Shown: piece by piece, positions 1-7,211 of the stretch
How positions within the stretch are numbered: the first letter of the stretch is position 1
Layout of the letters: every line of letters begins with the position of its first letter
Source of the DNA: Thermoplasmata archaeon
GTDB lineage: Archaea; Thermoplasmatota; Thermoplasmata; Sysuiplasmatales; Sysuiplasmataceae
Direction: 5' to 3'
Assembly: GCA_021811925.1 (NCBI GenBank)
Contig: JAKAPY010000001.1
Location: forward strand, 1-50,954
DNA length: 50,954 nucleotides
Notes under the pieces: model-generated
Databases searched by the model: none
Told to the model about the DNA's origin: nothing
What the model saw: only the letters and a program-made list of their open reading frames with translations
Program-made: the position numbers and the translations under genes

Positions 1-538
1 TCCGATCTATCGAGTCGAAGCATCTGTTGGGCGCCTTGTACTTGTCGGGCTGGACGATACTGTTGTCCTGGGTCAGCACGAAGTACCTGTCCTCACCCTT
101 CTTCTTTCCTTCCTGTCCCTCAACAACAATCTGTCTTGAGAGTTCAGAGAGGGGGTGACCCTTGCACGTAATTGTAAAAGACTTGTACCATCCGAAGGGG
201 GAACGCTTTGTGTTGAACTCCTTCGATGCAAGCTCGCCCAGCTGCTTCAGTATGCTTATTGCCTCACCAGGGGGAGCGAGTGAAGACGAAAGATGGGCAT
301 ATGGGTAGATCATCACGTTCTCCGCCTTCACGGTTGTTGCGACCTCCCTGATGTTGTCCATGGCCTTTTCAACGAGCTGCAATCCCTTTGAGGCGTCTCC
401 CTTCTCTACAGTGGTGAAGCAAACGAGAACCTCGTCCATGGATCCCGCCCTGTCGCTGTCCTCTATTTCCTCTGCAACCTTCGTCCTTGACTTGATTTCG
501 TAGCTCATCCTGTCCGCATGAATGAATAGAAGCCTCAA
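1..538 (-). CDS. thrS: Threonyl-tRNA synthetase, N-terminal 179 residues (runs off left edge)
   Basis: Charges tRNA-Thr in the cytoplasm; only the N-terminal part is in the window. The visible residues match the archaeal ThrRS editing domain, a D-aminoacyl-tRNA-deacylase-like fold that hydrolyses Ser-tRNA-Thr. It opens MRLLFIHADRMSYE and contains the family block YPYAHLSSSLAPPGEA at about residues 78-93, then YKSFTITCKGHPLSE at about 118-132. The catalytic class II core lies outside the window. The start is read as TTG at 538, because the conserved N-terminus begins there and no in-frame ATG precedes it. The AT-rich box ATTTTAAAT near 571-579 would place transcription start about 11 nt upstream, with a weak GGGTG ribosome site. 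It is divergent from the kinase at 659. Confidence 0.85.
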   Translation of the reverse strand, partial: MRLLFIHADRMSYEIKSRTKVAEEIEDSDRAGSMDEVLVCFTTVEKGDASKGLQLVEKAMDNIREVATTVKAENVMIYPYAHLSSSLAPPGEAISILKQLGELASKEFNTKRSPFGWYKSFTITCKGHPLSELSRQIVVEGQEGKKKGEDRYFVLTQDNSIVQPDKYKAPNRCFDSIDR

Positions 539-658
539 TTCGCAGCACCCGCCTGAGGTTAGGCAACATCATTTTAAATCCTTTTGCGGGAAGAAGGGCT
601 TCCGGCGACCGGCGGCATGTTTGATTAGCAGGATATGCAATCATCCACCGGCTTGTGA

Positions 659-1591
659 ATGACAGCATCCATAAGATTCTCCGTACTCGCAATGCCTGAT
701 ATCTTCCTCGACCATTCGCTGCAGGCGGGTGAGCCTGACAAGTTCGTGCAGTCCCTGCGCAGGACTGCTCACAGGGGGACAAGAATGCACGCGACCCAGT
801 GGCTGAATCTCGGTGGCAATGCGTACAACTTCGGACTTCACATGGCCAGGCTTGGATGTTCAGTTACCATGTTGTCCGCAACAAGTACGACTGTTCTCGA
901 GATGGTGAAAAGGGAGACCCGTGGGCTGCATTTTTCCACCGACTTCGTGGAGACGGATAACGACCCCTCGCTGACCGTCGCTCTGGAGTTCCGGGACAGC
1001 AGCGGCAGCCGGGCTCTGAACATCAATCATCCTGGCTCACTGAATGAATTTGGGCCGGGCCGTTTTCCAAGAAAGCTGGAACGGGGGAAGTATGACCTCG
1101 TTTCCGTATTCAACTTCACAAACAACATGCTTGGGGCGCAGCTTGCCTCGCATGTGTTCTCGAGAATGAAGGGGTTGAAGCTTATGGACCTTCCAGATGC
1201 GGCCTCAGGATTCAGTGACTGGGAAGGGTTGAAGTCGGCAATCGAACTCTGTGATGTAATCAGTGCGACCCCTGAGGAGGTCGTCGGCGCCGCGAAGCTT
1301 CTCAAACTGAGCGGAATCAGCGGAATCAGAAGCGCTGCCATTGCTCTTTCGTCCATGGGGCCGAGAATAGGCATCCATTCCGCCTCACGCTCAATCGAAG
1401 TGTGCGATGGCAAAGCGGTCGTGCACCGTTCTAAACCCATACCCCTGCCTTCCACGACAGGCGCAGGCGACTGCTGGACAGCCGCTTTCGCGCTCTCTCT
1501 CCTTCGGGGGGAAAGTCCTTCGGCGCGTCTTGAGTTCTCAAGCAGATATGCTACCGAAATGCTTCTGAAGCGGCCCCCGGCTCCTGAATAA
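659..1591 (+). CDS. PfkB-family (ribokinase-like) sugar or nucleoside kinase
   Basis: A 310-residue ribokinase-superfamily protein. It has the substrate-side motif LGGNAYN (about residues 51-57) and the C-terminal anion-hole signature STTGAGD (265-271), where Asp271 would be the catalytic base. Length is normal for the family. The substrate cannot be told: the sequence is divergent and the local neighbours (ThrRS divergent, TFB convergent) give no pathway hint. The ATG at 659 follows an AT-rich GGATATGC element about 24 nt upstream, consistent with a leaderless message. It ends 26 nt before the convergent TFB gene. Confidence 0.7.
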   Translation: MTASIRFSVLAMPDIFLDHSLQAGEPDKFVQSLRRTAHRGTRMHATQWLNLGGNAYNFGLHMARLGCSVTMLSATSTTVLEMVKRETRGLHFSTDFVETDNDPSLTVALEFRDSSGSRALNINHPGSLNEFGPGRFPRKLERGKYDLVSVFNFTNNMLGAQLASHVFSRMKGLKLMDLPDAASGFSDWEGLKSAIELCDVISATPEEVVGAAKLLKLSGISGIRSAAIALSSMGPRIGIHSASRSIEVCDGKAVVHRSKPIPLPSTTGAGDCWTAAFALSLLRGESPSARLEFSSRYATEMLLKRPPAPE

Positions 1592-1617
1592 TGGGGATTT
1601 ATTCGCAGGCCGGAATA

Positions 1618-2565
1618 TCAGAGCTCTGCCCCTAGGTGAAGCGTGTTGGTAATGTCCTTGAACCTGTTTCTGAGGGTGACTTCAGTGACGCCGGATATGT
1701 TTGCAATCTCCTCCTGCGTCCGCTTCTTCCCGTTGAGTATTGCTGCGATATAGATTGCTGCTGCAGCTATGCCCGTCGGTCCCTTCCCGACAGTTGAGGA
1801 GTGCTCTTCAACCTCCTTCAGTATGTCCAGAGCCTTCGCCTCGACCTCTGTTCCGAGGTTTAGCTCGCTGCAGAACCTGGATATGTAATTCTGTGGGGTA
1901 GTCGGGAGAAGAGACAACCTGAGTTCCCTTACCAGGGTCCTGTAGTTTCTGCCTATCTCCTTCCTTCCAACCCTGCTGGCCCTTGCAACCTCTTCTATGG
2001 CTCTCGGGAAATTGAGCTGTCTTGAAGCGGCGTATATTGAGGCGGCCACGACCCCTTCTATGCTCCTTCCCCTTATCAGGTCCTTTGCTGCGGCCTTTCT
2101 GTAGATGACCGCCGCCTCTTCCCTGACGTTCTTCGGAAGGGCCATGTTTGAACTTGTCCTCTCTATCGAAGCAAGAGCGACCATCAGATTCCTCTCTATC
2201 GCGTTGGCAGCCCTCAGCCTCTTCTGCCACTTCCTCATCCTGTATAGCTGCGGCTTGTTCCTGGCGGGCACGCTCTTTCCGTAGATATCAACATTCTTCC
2301 ATGAAATCTCGGTGGACAGTCCCTTGTCATGAACGGTGTATGTTGCGGGGGCGCCGGTCCTGGCCCTCCTTTCATTCTGCTCCGCATCAAACCCTCTCCA
2401 CTCCTGTCCAGGGTCAATGAGGTTCTCGCTTACAACCAGCCCGCAGTCTGCACATACCAGTTCTCCCCTCTCGTAGTCTTCCTGGAGGTGAGAGCTGTTG
2501 CATTCCGGACAGTACTCAATGTCATCTACCTCCACCTTCTCTCTTGTTTTGCTAAGTGTAACCAC
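1618..2565 (-). CDS. tfb: Transcription initiation factor B (TFB)
   Basis: TFB bridges TBP at the TATA box and RNA polymerase during archaeal transcription initiation. From the chosen start the protein has 315 residues: a zinc ribbon with Cys19, Cys22, Cys38 and Cys41 (CPEC and CADC), a linker (EWRGFDAEQ onward), and two cyclin-like repeats. The second repeat carries the helix-turn-helix EEIANISGVTEVTLRNRFKD near the C-terminus that reads the BRE. The frame stays open 42 codons further upstream, but a GTG start at 2565 gives the family's usual length. That GTG is preceded 5 nt upstream by GGAAGTGAG and lies about 50 nt downstream of the TATA element at 2611-2620. Confidence 0.93.
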   Translation of the reverse strand: MVTLSKTREKVEVDDIEYCPECNSSHLQEDYERGELVCADCGLVVSENLIDPGQEWRGFDAEQNERRARTGAPATYTVHDKGLSTEISWKNVDIYGKSVPARNKPQLYRMRKWQKRLRAANAIERNLMVALASIERTSSNMALPKNVREEAAVIYRKAAAKDLIRGRSIEGVVAASIYAASRQLNFPRAIEEVARASRVGRKEIGRNYRTLVRELRLSLLPTTPQNYISRFCSELNLGTEVEAKALDILKEVEEHSSTVGKGPTGIAAAAIYIAAILNGKKRTQEEIANISGVTEVTLRNRFKDITNTLHLGAEL

Positions 2566-2610
2566 TTTCTCACTTCCGTGAGGCAGTGTACGGTGGCTGC
2601 TTGATCTATG

Positions 2611-2620
2611 CTTATATGCA
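2611..2620 (-). promoter_or_regulatory. TATA element of the tfb gene
   Basis: On the minus strand the sequence reads TGCATATAAG. Transcription should start about 25 nt downstream, near 2588, giving a leader of about 24 nt that contains the GGAAGTGAG ribosome site. This arrangement supports the GTG start at 2565 over the longer reading. Confidence 0.5.
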
Positions 2621-2869
2621 TGAATCACCGCGGGGCAAGCGTTGTCCTCTACCTGCAATCGGGGTGCTCCCCGCAGAATATGCTTCTGCAACGGACAACC
2701 GCCATATGCTGTCTTTGTCGCGGTTTTGATTGTTTTTTGGTATATTTAATATTTTTGTCATATAACAATACTTTAAGTTTATAAATTTTACTTTTATCGC
2801 ACTTTTTTGTTGTTTATCGATTAATTCGTGGCAGTAAGGCGCATGCGACATACACTCATACTGGCAAAA

Positions 2870-2908
2870 GGTGGCACAGGCGGTTTTACCGTTCCGCGCT
2901 GTGCCACC
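2870..2908. repeat. Long perfect-arm inverted repeat (hairpin)
   Basis: GGTGGCACAG at 2870-2879 is the exact reverse complement of CTGTGCCACC at 2899-2908. The stem extends inward by GCGG (2880-2883) and CCGC (2894-2897) with one bulged G, leaving a loop of about 10 nt. Read on the minus strand, the stem is followed immediately by TTTT, like a terminator, but no minus-strand gene ends here. It sits 36 nt before the thpR start. Confidence 0.6.
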
Positions 2909-2944
2909 GCCTTGTTAATACTTCTGTGCGGCATATTCATCTGG

Positions 2945-3496
2945 ATGAGGGAGTTCATAGCGTTTGAAGTTGAATATCCTGCTGCGCTCGATGAAATCCT
3001 GAAGTCGGAAGCCTTTTCGGACAGGTGTGCAAAGCCAGCGGGCAGGGATGACATGCACCTGACTCTGAATTTCCTTGGAGAAGTTGACCCGTCAGTCAAC
3101 CAGGCCATTGCGGGTGCGATGGACGACATATGCCGGGTAGTTTCACGATACAGGGTGGAGTACAGGGGCATTGGCGCATTTCCTTCCAGGAACAGGCCGT
3201 CAGTAATATGGGTGGGGGTAACTGACAGCGGCGAGACGTCGAAAATCAACGCACTTCTTTCAGAAAGGCTTTCAATTCTCGGTTTCCCCGCTGAAGCCAG
3301 ACCCTTCCATCCACATATAACACTTGCAAGGGTGAAATGCAGGTTGGGGGAGGGGAAGCTGGAAAGACTGTTCAGGGACTGGGAAGAAAAAAGCTTCGGA
3401 TTTCAGGAAATCCGCGAGGTCTTCCTGAAGAAGAGCGAACTCACTCCCCAGGGAGCCGTTCATACCTCTCTTCACGTGTCAAGGCTCAGAACCTAG
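2945..3496 (+). CDS. thpR: RNA 2',3'-cyclic phosphodiesterase, 2H superfamily
   Basis: Opens 2',3'-cyclic phosphate ends of RNA in the cytoplasm (LigT/ThpR family, linked to tRNA end healing). From ATG 2945 the 183-residue protein starts MREFIAFEVE, as family members do. It carries both catalytic H-x-T motifs: HLT at residues 38-40 inside HLTLNFLG, and HIT at 124-126 inside HPHITLARVK. The frame is open upstream to 2828, but those 39 residues are unlike the family and would cover the hairpin and promoter. A TATA-like TTAATACTT centred 27 nt before the ATG supports a leaderless start. Its 3' end overlaps the convergent gene at 3493 by 4 nt. Confidence 0.88.
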   Translation: MREFIAFEVEYPAALDEILKSEAFSDRCAKPAGRDDMHLTLNFLGEVDPSVNQAIAGAMDDICRVVSRYRVEYRGIGAFPSRNRPSVIWVGVTDSGETSKINALLSERLSILGFPAEARPFHPHITLARVKCRLGEGKLERLFRDWEEKSFGFQEIREVFLKKSELTPQGAVHTSLHVSRLRT

Positions 3497-3861
3497 ACCC
3501 TCTGCGGATTCCCATCGTCCCATTCCAAGTTGTTCTTGATCCCTTTCTTCTGAAGCATTTTGCTGATTTTCTCAGTTATCCTGACGACTTCCGTGCTGGA
3601 AGAGTTGCCTGCCAGGAACATCTCCTTCCGGCCGATGGGGAATATGAGTCTCATCCTTCCCCTTCTGTTGTACCCCTCCGGCTTCCTGTTCGATCTGATG
3701 TCCCTCATGTTCAGTTCTATGAACATGTCCAGTATCTCCTTCTCCTCAGGCATCTGGTCTGTTTCCTGGAGAAAAGAGGTTATAAGTTCCGGAAAGACTT
3801 CTTTCAGTGCCCTGTACCTGAAGCCAGTCGTAAATACAATGTGGCCTACCTCAGCCTTCAC
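3493..3861 (-). CDS. Conserved-looking protein of unknown function, 122 aa
   Basis: I do not recognise a family. The protein is soluble and of mixed charge. It starts at a GTG (MKAEVGHIVFTTGFRYRALK) and has a basic central block (RSNRKPEGYNRRGRMRLIF, about residues 56-74) that could bind nucleic acid, although that is only a guess. The box GATTTAATATC at 3884-3894, centred 28 nt before the GTG, fits a leaderless promoter and argues that the gene is real. It is convergent with thpR, overlapping its last 4 nt. Confidence 0.6.
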   Translation of the reverse strand: MKAEVGHIVFTTGFRYRALKEVFPELITSFLQETDQMPEEKEILDMFIELNMRDIRSNRKPEGYNRRGRMRLIFPIGRKEMFLAGNSSSTEVVRITEKISKMLQKKGIKNNLEWDDGNPQRV

Positions 3862-4093
3862 GATTTGAGTGATTCATCCGTTCGATTTAATATCTTCGTT
3901 GCTTGACTTGCACCACTGGCCCCAATCTCGAGGCCATTGCATTTCTCCCGACACCGCATTTGTTTTCACATGCCAGGTCGCCGGCAAGCAGGTTCTACCC
4001 TCCGGGTGCAGATACGGCGAAGATCGTGGCTGTGGCAACGTGATAGAATTTAACAGGCAGTTCGCCCTTTCTTTATTACTGCTACAACGACAG

Positions 4094-4102
4094 TTTAAAA
4101 TA
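4094..4102 (+). promoter_or_regulatory. TATA element upstream of the candidate RNA
   Basis: TTTAAAATA closely resembles the archaeal TATA consensus. Its centre (4098) lies 24 nt before position 4122, the exact 5' base of the end-pairing helix described in the next entry. No credible start codon lies at the expected transcription start. Confidence 0.5.
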
Positions 4103-4121
4103 CGCCTGCCCAAATCTTCTC

Positions 4122-4340
4122 GCCTGCGGGTTGCTCTATGAGTGGCAACATGCCCTTATTGTGTGTGGTACCGGCGGAAAGCCGTTCTCCGGATGGGAGA
4201 TTTCGGCAACTGTCGAATTGTTCGGAGGAGTACACGAATGCAACTTGGGCACGAATAACCGTTGCACAATCCCATGGGAATTCCACTGGGCCTGTCACCG
4301 GATACTGTGCTCCAGCTGTGCGTGGCAACAGCAGACAGGC
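4122..4340 (+). ncRNA. Candidate structured non-coding RNA, about 219 nt
   Basis: The two ends pair: GCCTG 4122-4126 with CAGGC 4336-4340, then GTTGC 4130-4134 with GCAAC 4325-4329. Inside are successive local hairpins: CGGC/GCCG closed by GGAAA (4172-4184), TCTCC/GGAGA closed by GGATG (4186-4200), TTCGGC/GTCGAA closed by AACT (4202-4217), and TGCAAC/GTTGCA (4239-4266). A good TATA box sits exactly 24 nt before the helix start. I looked for the SRP RNA helix 8 core (GGAAG..GAGCAGCC-like) and the RNase P boxes (GGAAAGUCC, ACAGAA) and found neither, so the class is unknown. Weak-pairing chance structure remains possible. Confidence 0.35.
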
Positions 4341-4391
4341 AGTTTCAAGATTACACGACCATACCTGACATGACCACAATGATGTGATGAA

Positions 4392-5552
4392 ATGAAGATC
4401 GCAATGTTCACCGACTCATACTATCCCGCCGTGGATGGTGTTGTCACTTCCCTCTCAACTGTTTCGAGGGAGCTGGAGCGTATTGGTCATGAAGTCTTCA
4501 TATTCGCCCCCGAACCACCCAATGGTGAGAAGGTCCAGGACATCACAAAGGGCGGAACATTCTACTTCAGGTCATTCAGGTTCAAGCATTACCCGCAGTA
4601 CAGGAGCGCATTCCTGCCGTCAAACAAGAACAGGATCCTCAGAAAACTCGGCGTGGACCTGATTCACACCCACGGCATGACTTTCATGGGCGTTAAGGGG
4701 CTTTCGGCAGGAAGGCACTTCGGCGTGCCCGTTGCCACAACCTATCATACGATGATGCATGAGGCCGCCAATATCTACAATCCGCTTCCCCTGCCGCGGA
4801 GCACAATGGTAAGCCTCACCGTACGATACGTGCGCCTTTTCCTCAACAGGCTGGACGCAGTCGTCGTCCCGACCAGGCCTATACTTGAGGAGCTTGTCAG
4901 GATGGCACCAAGGATGCCATACACCGCCGTCATACCCACCGGCGTGGATACTAACAGGTTCAGGCCCGGCAATGTCAACTCCCCCATCAGGGAGCAGTAC
5001 GGAATTGACGATTCTCCGCTCATCCTGTATGTCGGCAGGGTGGCATTCGAGAAGAACATCGATTCGATACTGAGGAATCTGCACAGGGTATCAGACAGTT
5101 CAGCGAAATTGATGATTGTCGGGGAGGGTCCTGCAAGGAGGCACATCGAACAGCTCGTCCACTCTCTGGGGCTTCAGGACAGGGTAATCTTCACAGGATT
5201 TATTCCGGACAGCCAGCTTGTGGACTACTACTCCGCCTCCGATGTCTTCATCAGCGCCTCGAAATTCGAGACACAGGGGCTTTCCATGCTTGAGGCGATG
5301 TCCTGCGGAAAGCCTGTGGTGAGCATTAACTACAGGGCTGTCACCGATTACATCGTCGACGGTGAGAACGGCTTCCTCTACAACGAGTTTGCCGACAACA
5401 TGGCGGAGACCATCGACAGGGCTCTCTCTTCGGACGCAAGCATAAGGAAGAATGCACGCAGGACCGCCGAGCGCTACTCGAAGGAGCGGACCTCGCGCTC
5501 CCTGAGCGAGCTTTATTCGAAGATACTTGACATGTACATCAACGGGCAATGA
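4392..5552 (+). CDS. GT4-family glycosyltransferase
   Basis: A 386-residue GT-B fold glycosyltransferase that probably transfers a sugar from a nucleotide donor to a membrane lipid or glycan at the inner face of the membrane. The N-terminus MKIAMFTDSYYPAVDGVV is typical of GT4 enzymes that make glycosyl-diacylglycerol. The donor side shows LYVGRVAFEKN, GEGPARRHIEQL and the EX7E motif in FETQGLSMLEAMSCGKPVVS. The acceptor is unknown. It is the first gene of a three-gene operon: the next start lies 1 nt after its stop. A GTGATGAA site overlaps the start region. Confidence 0.85.
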   Translation: MKIAMFTDSYYPAVDGVVTSLSTVSRELERIGHEVFIFAPEPPNGEKVQDITKGGTFYFRSFRFKHYPQYRSAFLPSNKNRILRKLGVDLIHTHGMTFMGVKGLSAGRHFGVPVATTYHTMMHEAANIYNPLPLPRSTMVSLTVRYVRLFLNRLDAVVVPTRPILEELVRMAPRMPYTAVIPTGVDTNRFRPGNVNSPIREQYGIDDSPLILYVGRVAFEKNIDSILRNLHRVSDSSAKLMIVGEGPARRHIEQLVHSLGLQDRVIFTGFIPDSQLVDYYSASDVFISASKFETQGLSMLEAMSCGKPVVSINYRAVTDYIVDGENGFLYNEFADNMAETIDRALSSDASIRKNARRTAERYSKERTSRSLSELYSKILDMYINGQ

Positions 5553-5553
5553 T

Positions 5554-6153
5554 ATGCTTTCGATAGGCCAGTTTGTGTACGACTTTTTTCAGCCGCTTGG
5601 TGTCTACGGTCTGCTTGCCGCCCTCTTCCTGATTTTCTACTTCGACTCGACGCTTATACCCACTCTCCCCGAACTCTTCACGGTCATTATCTTCCTGGCC
5701 CATCCTGTCCCCATATTCGGGGTCATGATGATTGCGACACTGTGCGCAGCAGAGTTCTGCGGCGTGACCACCCTCTACCTTGTCGTCAGGAAATACACTC
5801 TGCCCCAGTGGATGCGGAGGAGGATTGTCGAATATTCCCGATTCCTTGTCGTAAGGGATGAGAAAATGATTCTGCTCAACAGGATAGCGCCCGTCATCCC
5901 CTTCCTGGGGGCCTTCATTGCCACATGTGAATGGCCGTACGGCAGGAGCGTCTTCTACAACTTCGTTGGAGGGGTTGCCAAATACAGCCTGATCGTGGTA
6001 ATGGCATCCTACTTCCTGTTACTCTTCTCCGACCAGTCGCTTGCCGAAGTGATAACAGTGGTCGCTGTGCTTGCACTTGTCGGCGTCAGCTATCTGCTCT
6101 CGGTTCGAAGGAAAAAGAAACTGGAACAGAGCTCTGCAGGTGGTAGCCAGTGA
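5554..6153 (+). CDS. VTT/DedA-like (SNARE-associated) integral membrane protein
   Basis: A 199-residue membrane protein with about five hydrophobic segments. It has the DedA/VTT features of an N-terminal re-entrant-like stretch (FYFDSTLIPTLPELF), a basic loop (RKYTLPQWMRRRIVE) and a conserved Arg-containing block, NRIAPVIPFLGAFIA, before a late helix. VTT proteins are linked to lipid scrambling or flipping, which would fit its place between two glycosyltransferases; the role here is inferred. ATG 5554 is preferred over the upstream start because it directly follows the preceding stop and keeps the usual N-terminus. The C-terminal tail is basic and cytosolic. Confidence 0.75.
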   Translation: MLSIGQFVYDFFQPLGVYGLLAALFLIFYFDSTLIPTLPELFTVIIFLAHPVPIFGVMMIATLCAAEFCGVTTLYLVVRKYTLPQWMRRRIVEYSRFLVVRDEKMILLNRIAPVIPFLGAFIATCEWPYGRSVFYNFVGGVAKYSLIVVMASYFLLLFSDQSLAEVITVVAVLALVGVSYLLSVRRKKKLEQSSAGGSQ

Positions 6154-7211
6154 ACATACTGGAACTCAATCCCTTCTACCTTCCATATAACGGCGGGATT
6201 GAAAAGCGAATCGCAGCCCTATCCTCAAGACTTTCAGGGAGGCACAGGATCACTGTTGTGACTTCAAGACTCCCGGGGACCGAGGAGGAGGAGACTGTCA
6301 ACGGGGCGAAGGTCCTGAGGCTTCCAAGCAGGTTCTTTTCAAGCTACAATCCTCCATTTGTCACGAGCAGCGGAATAGAGGAGACAATAGAAGCAATCGG
6401 CCCCGACATTGTGGATTACCACTACCGGTGGTCGGGAAGCTATAACAGGGCATTCTTCCGCTCGAAGAGCAGGAAGGTGATGACATTCCACAACCTCTAC
6501 GGTGAAGGGACGGGTGTCCTGAGGCTGCTCAGCATACTCAACGACGCATCGTACGTGAGGAAACTGAAGCATGTGGATCATGTTCTGGCGGTTTCGGACT
6601 TTGTGAAAAAAGAGCTCGAGCAAAAAGGCCTGGAGCCGTCCATGCTCACCACATGCTACAACGGAATTGATATGCACAACTGCAGGACGTCGGATGAGCG
6701 ATTTGCACTTTTTATCGGAAGGCTGGTCCCGACAAAAGGAGTGGCTCAGCTTGCACGTGCCGCGCTGAAGGCAGGAGTGCCATTGAAGGTGGCCGGCAGC
6801 GGACCGATGCTCGACTGGCTCAAGAAGAAGGAGCGAAACGGGAGGCTGGAGGTGCTCGGCCCTGTCAACGAGGAGGAGAAAGAGAAGCTTCTGTCCACAT
6901 GCACGTTCATGGTCGTGCCGTCTCTTCACGAGGCATTTGGCCTTGTGGCGCTTGAAGCCATGGTCCATGGCAAACCTGTCATATCCTCGGATACAGGCGG
7001 GCTGCCGGAGGTCGTCGGAAAAGGGGGGACCATTGTCCCGGCACGGGACGTGGATGCTTTCGCCGCCTCAATGAAAACTTACTGGAATGACGAAAGCCTT
7101 GTTTCAGCCACTGGTGCCGTTGCAAGGAGCCAATCCGAGAAATTCTCATGGGACAGTTCAGTGAAAACAATCGAGTCGGTCTACAGCTCGGTCCTGGAAT
7201 CGGAAAGGTAG
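6150..7211 (+). CDS. GT4-family glycosyltransferase (second of operon)
   Basis: A 353-residue GT-B glycosyltransferase. It starts at a GTG that overlaps the preceding TGA (GTGA), indicating translational coupling. The N-terminus shows LNPFYLPYNGGIEKRI, the glycine-rich acceptor-side loop. Donor motifs are ALFIGRLVPTKG, VAGSGPML and the EX7E block HEAFGLVALEAMVHGKPVIS. Together with the upstream GT4 and VTT protein it suggests a membrane glycolipid or cell-surface glycan pathway, in line with the wall-less, glycoconjugate-rich membranes of Thermoplasmata (inference). Its last 31 nt overlap the convergent FKBP gene. Confidence 0.85.
   Translation: MNILELNPFYLPYNGGIEKRIAALSSRLSGRHRITVVTSRLPGTEEEETVNGAKVLRLPSRFFSSYNPPFVTSSGIEETIEAIGPDIVDYHYRWSGSYNRAFFRSKSRKVMTFHNLYGEGTGVLRLLSILNDASYVRKLKHVDHVLAVSDFVKKELEQKGLEPSMLTTCYNGIDMHNCRTSDERFALFIGRLVPTKGVAQLARAALKAGVPLKVAGSGPMLDWLKKKERNGRLEVLGPVNEEEKEKLLSTCTFMVVPSLHEAFGLVALEAMVHGKPVISSDTGGLPEVVGKGGTIVPARDVDAFAASMKTYWNDESLVSATGAVARSQSEKFSWDSSVKTIESVYSSVLESER

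Larger units (their letters stand above)
2566..2944. other. 379-bp divergent intergenic region with AT island and long hairpin
   Basis: This gap separates tfb (minus) from thpR (plus). Its left end holds the tfb promoter. From about 2720 to 2826 it is extremely AT-rich, with runs such as TTTTTTGG and a second TATA-like motif GTTTATAAATTTT near 2776-2788. From 2870 to 2908 it holds a long hairpin, followed by the likely thpR TATA element TTAATACTT at 2915-2923. Open frames across it look spurious in composition. No tRNA-like cloverleaf or conserved RNA box was recognised. Confidence 0.6.
3862..4391. other. 530-bp region without a convincing protein gene
   Basis: The left part (3862-4090) holds the promoter of the minus gene at 3861 and otherwise nothing recognised. 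A short GGCC...GGGGCC-type hairpin is visible near 3919-3937. The right part holds a TATA element and a segment with pairing ends, annotated separately as a candidate RNA. Frames of 76-94 codons exist on both strands, but they overlap each other, lack ribosome sites and have unconvincing composition (many Cys, Trp and Gln). Confidence 0.6.

Noticed and set aside
2828..2944. N-terminal extension of ThpR with a hydrophobic stretch
   Set aside because: It would cover the hairpin and TATA element and precede the conserved family N-terminus MREFIAFEV.
4131..4373. Overlapping open frames of 76-80 codons within the candidate RNA
   Set aside because: Two frames overlap each other, lack ribosome sites and are rich in Cys, Trp and Gln; the paired ends of the segment suit an RNA better.
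4380..4400. GTGATGA resembling a box C of a C/D RNA
   Set aside because: It overlaps the start of the first glycosyltransferase and serves better as a ribosome site; no box D lies at a suitable distance.
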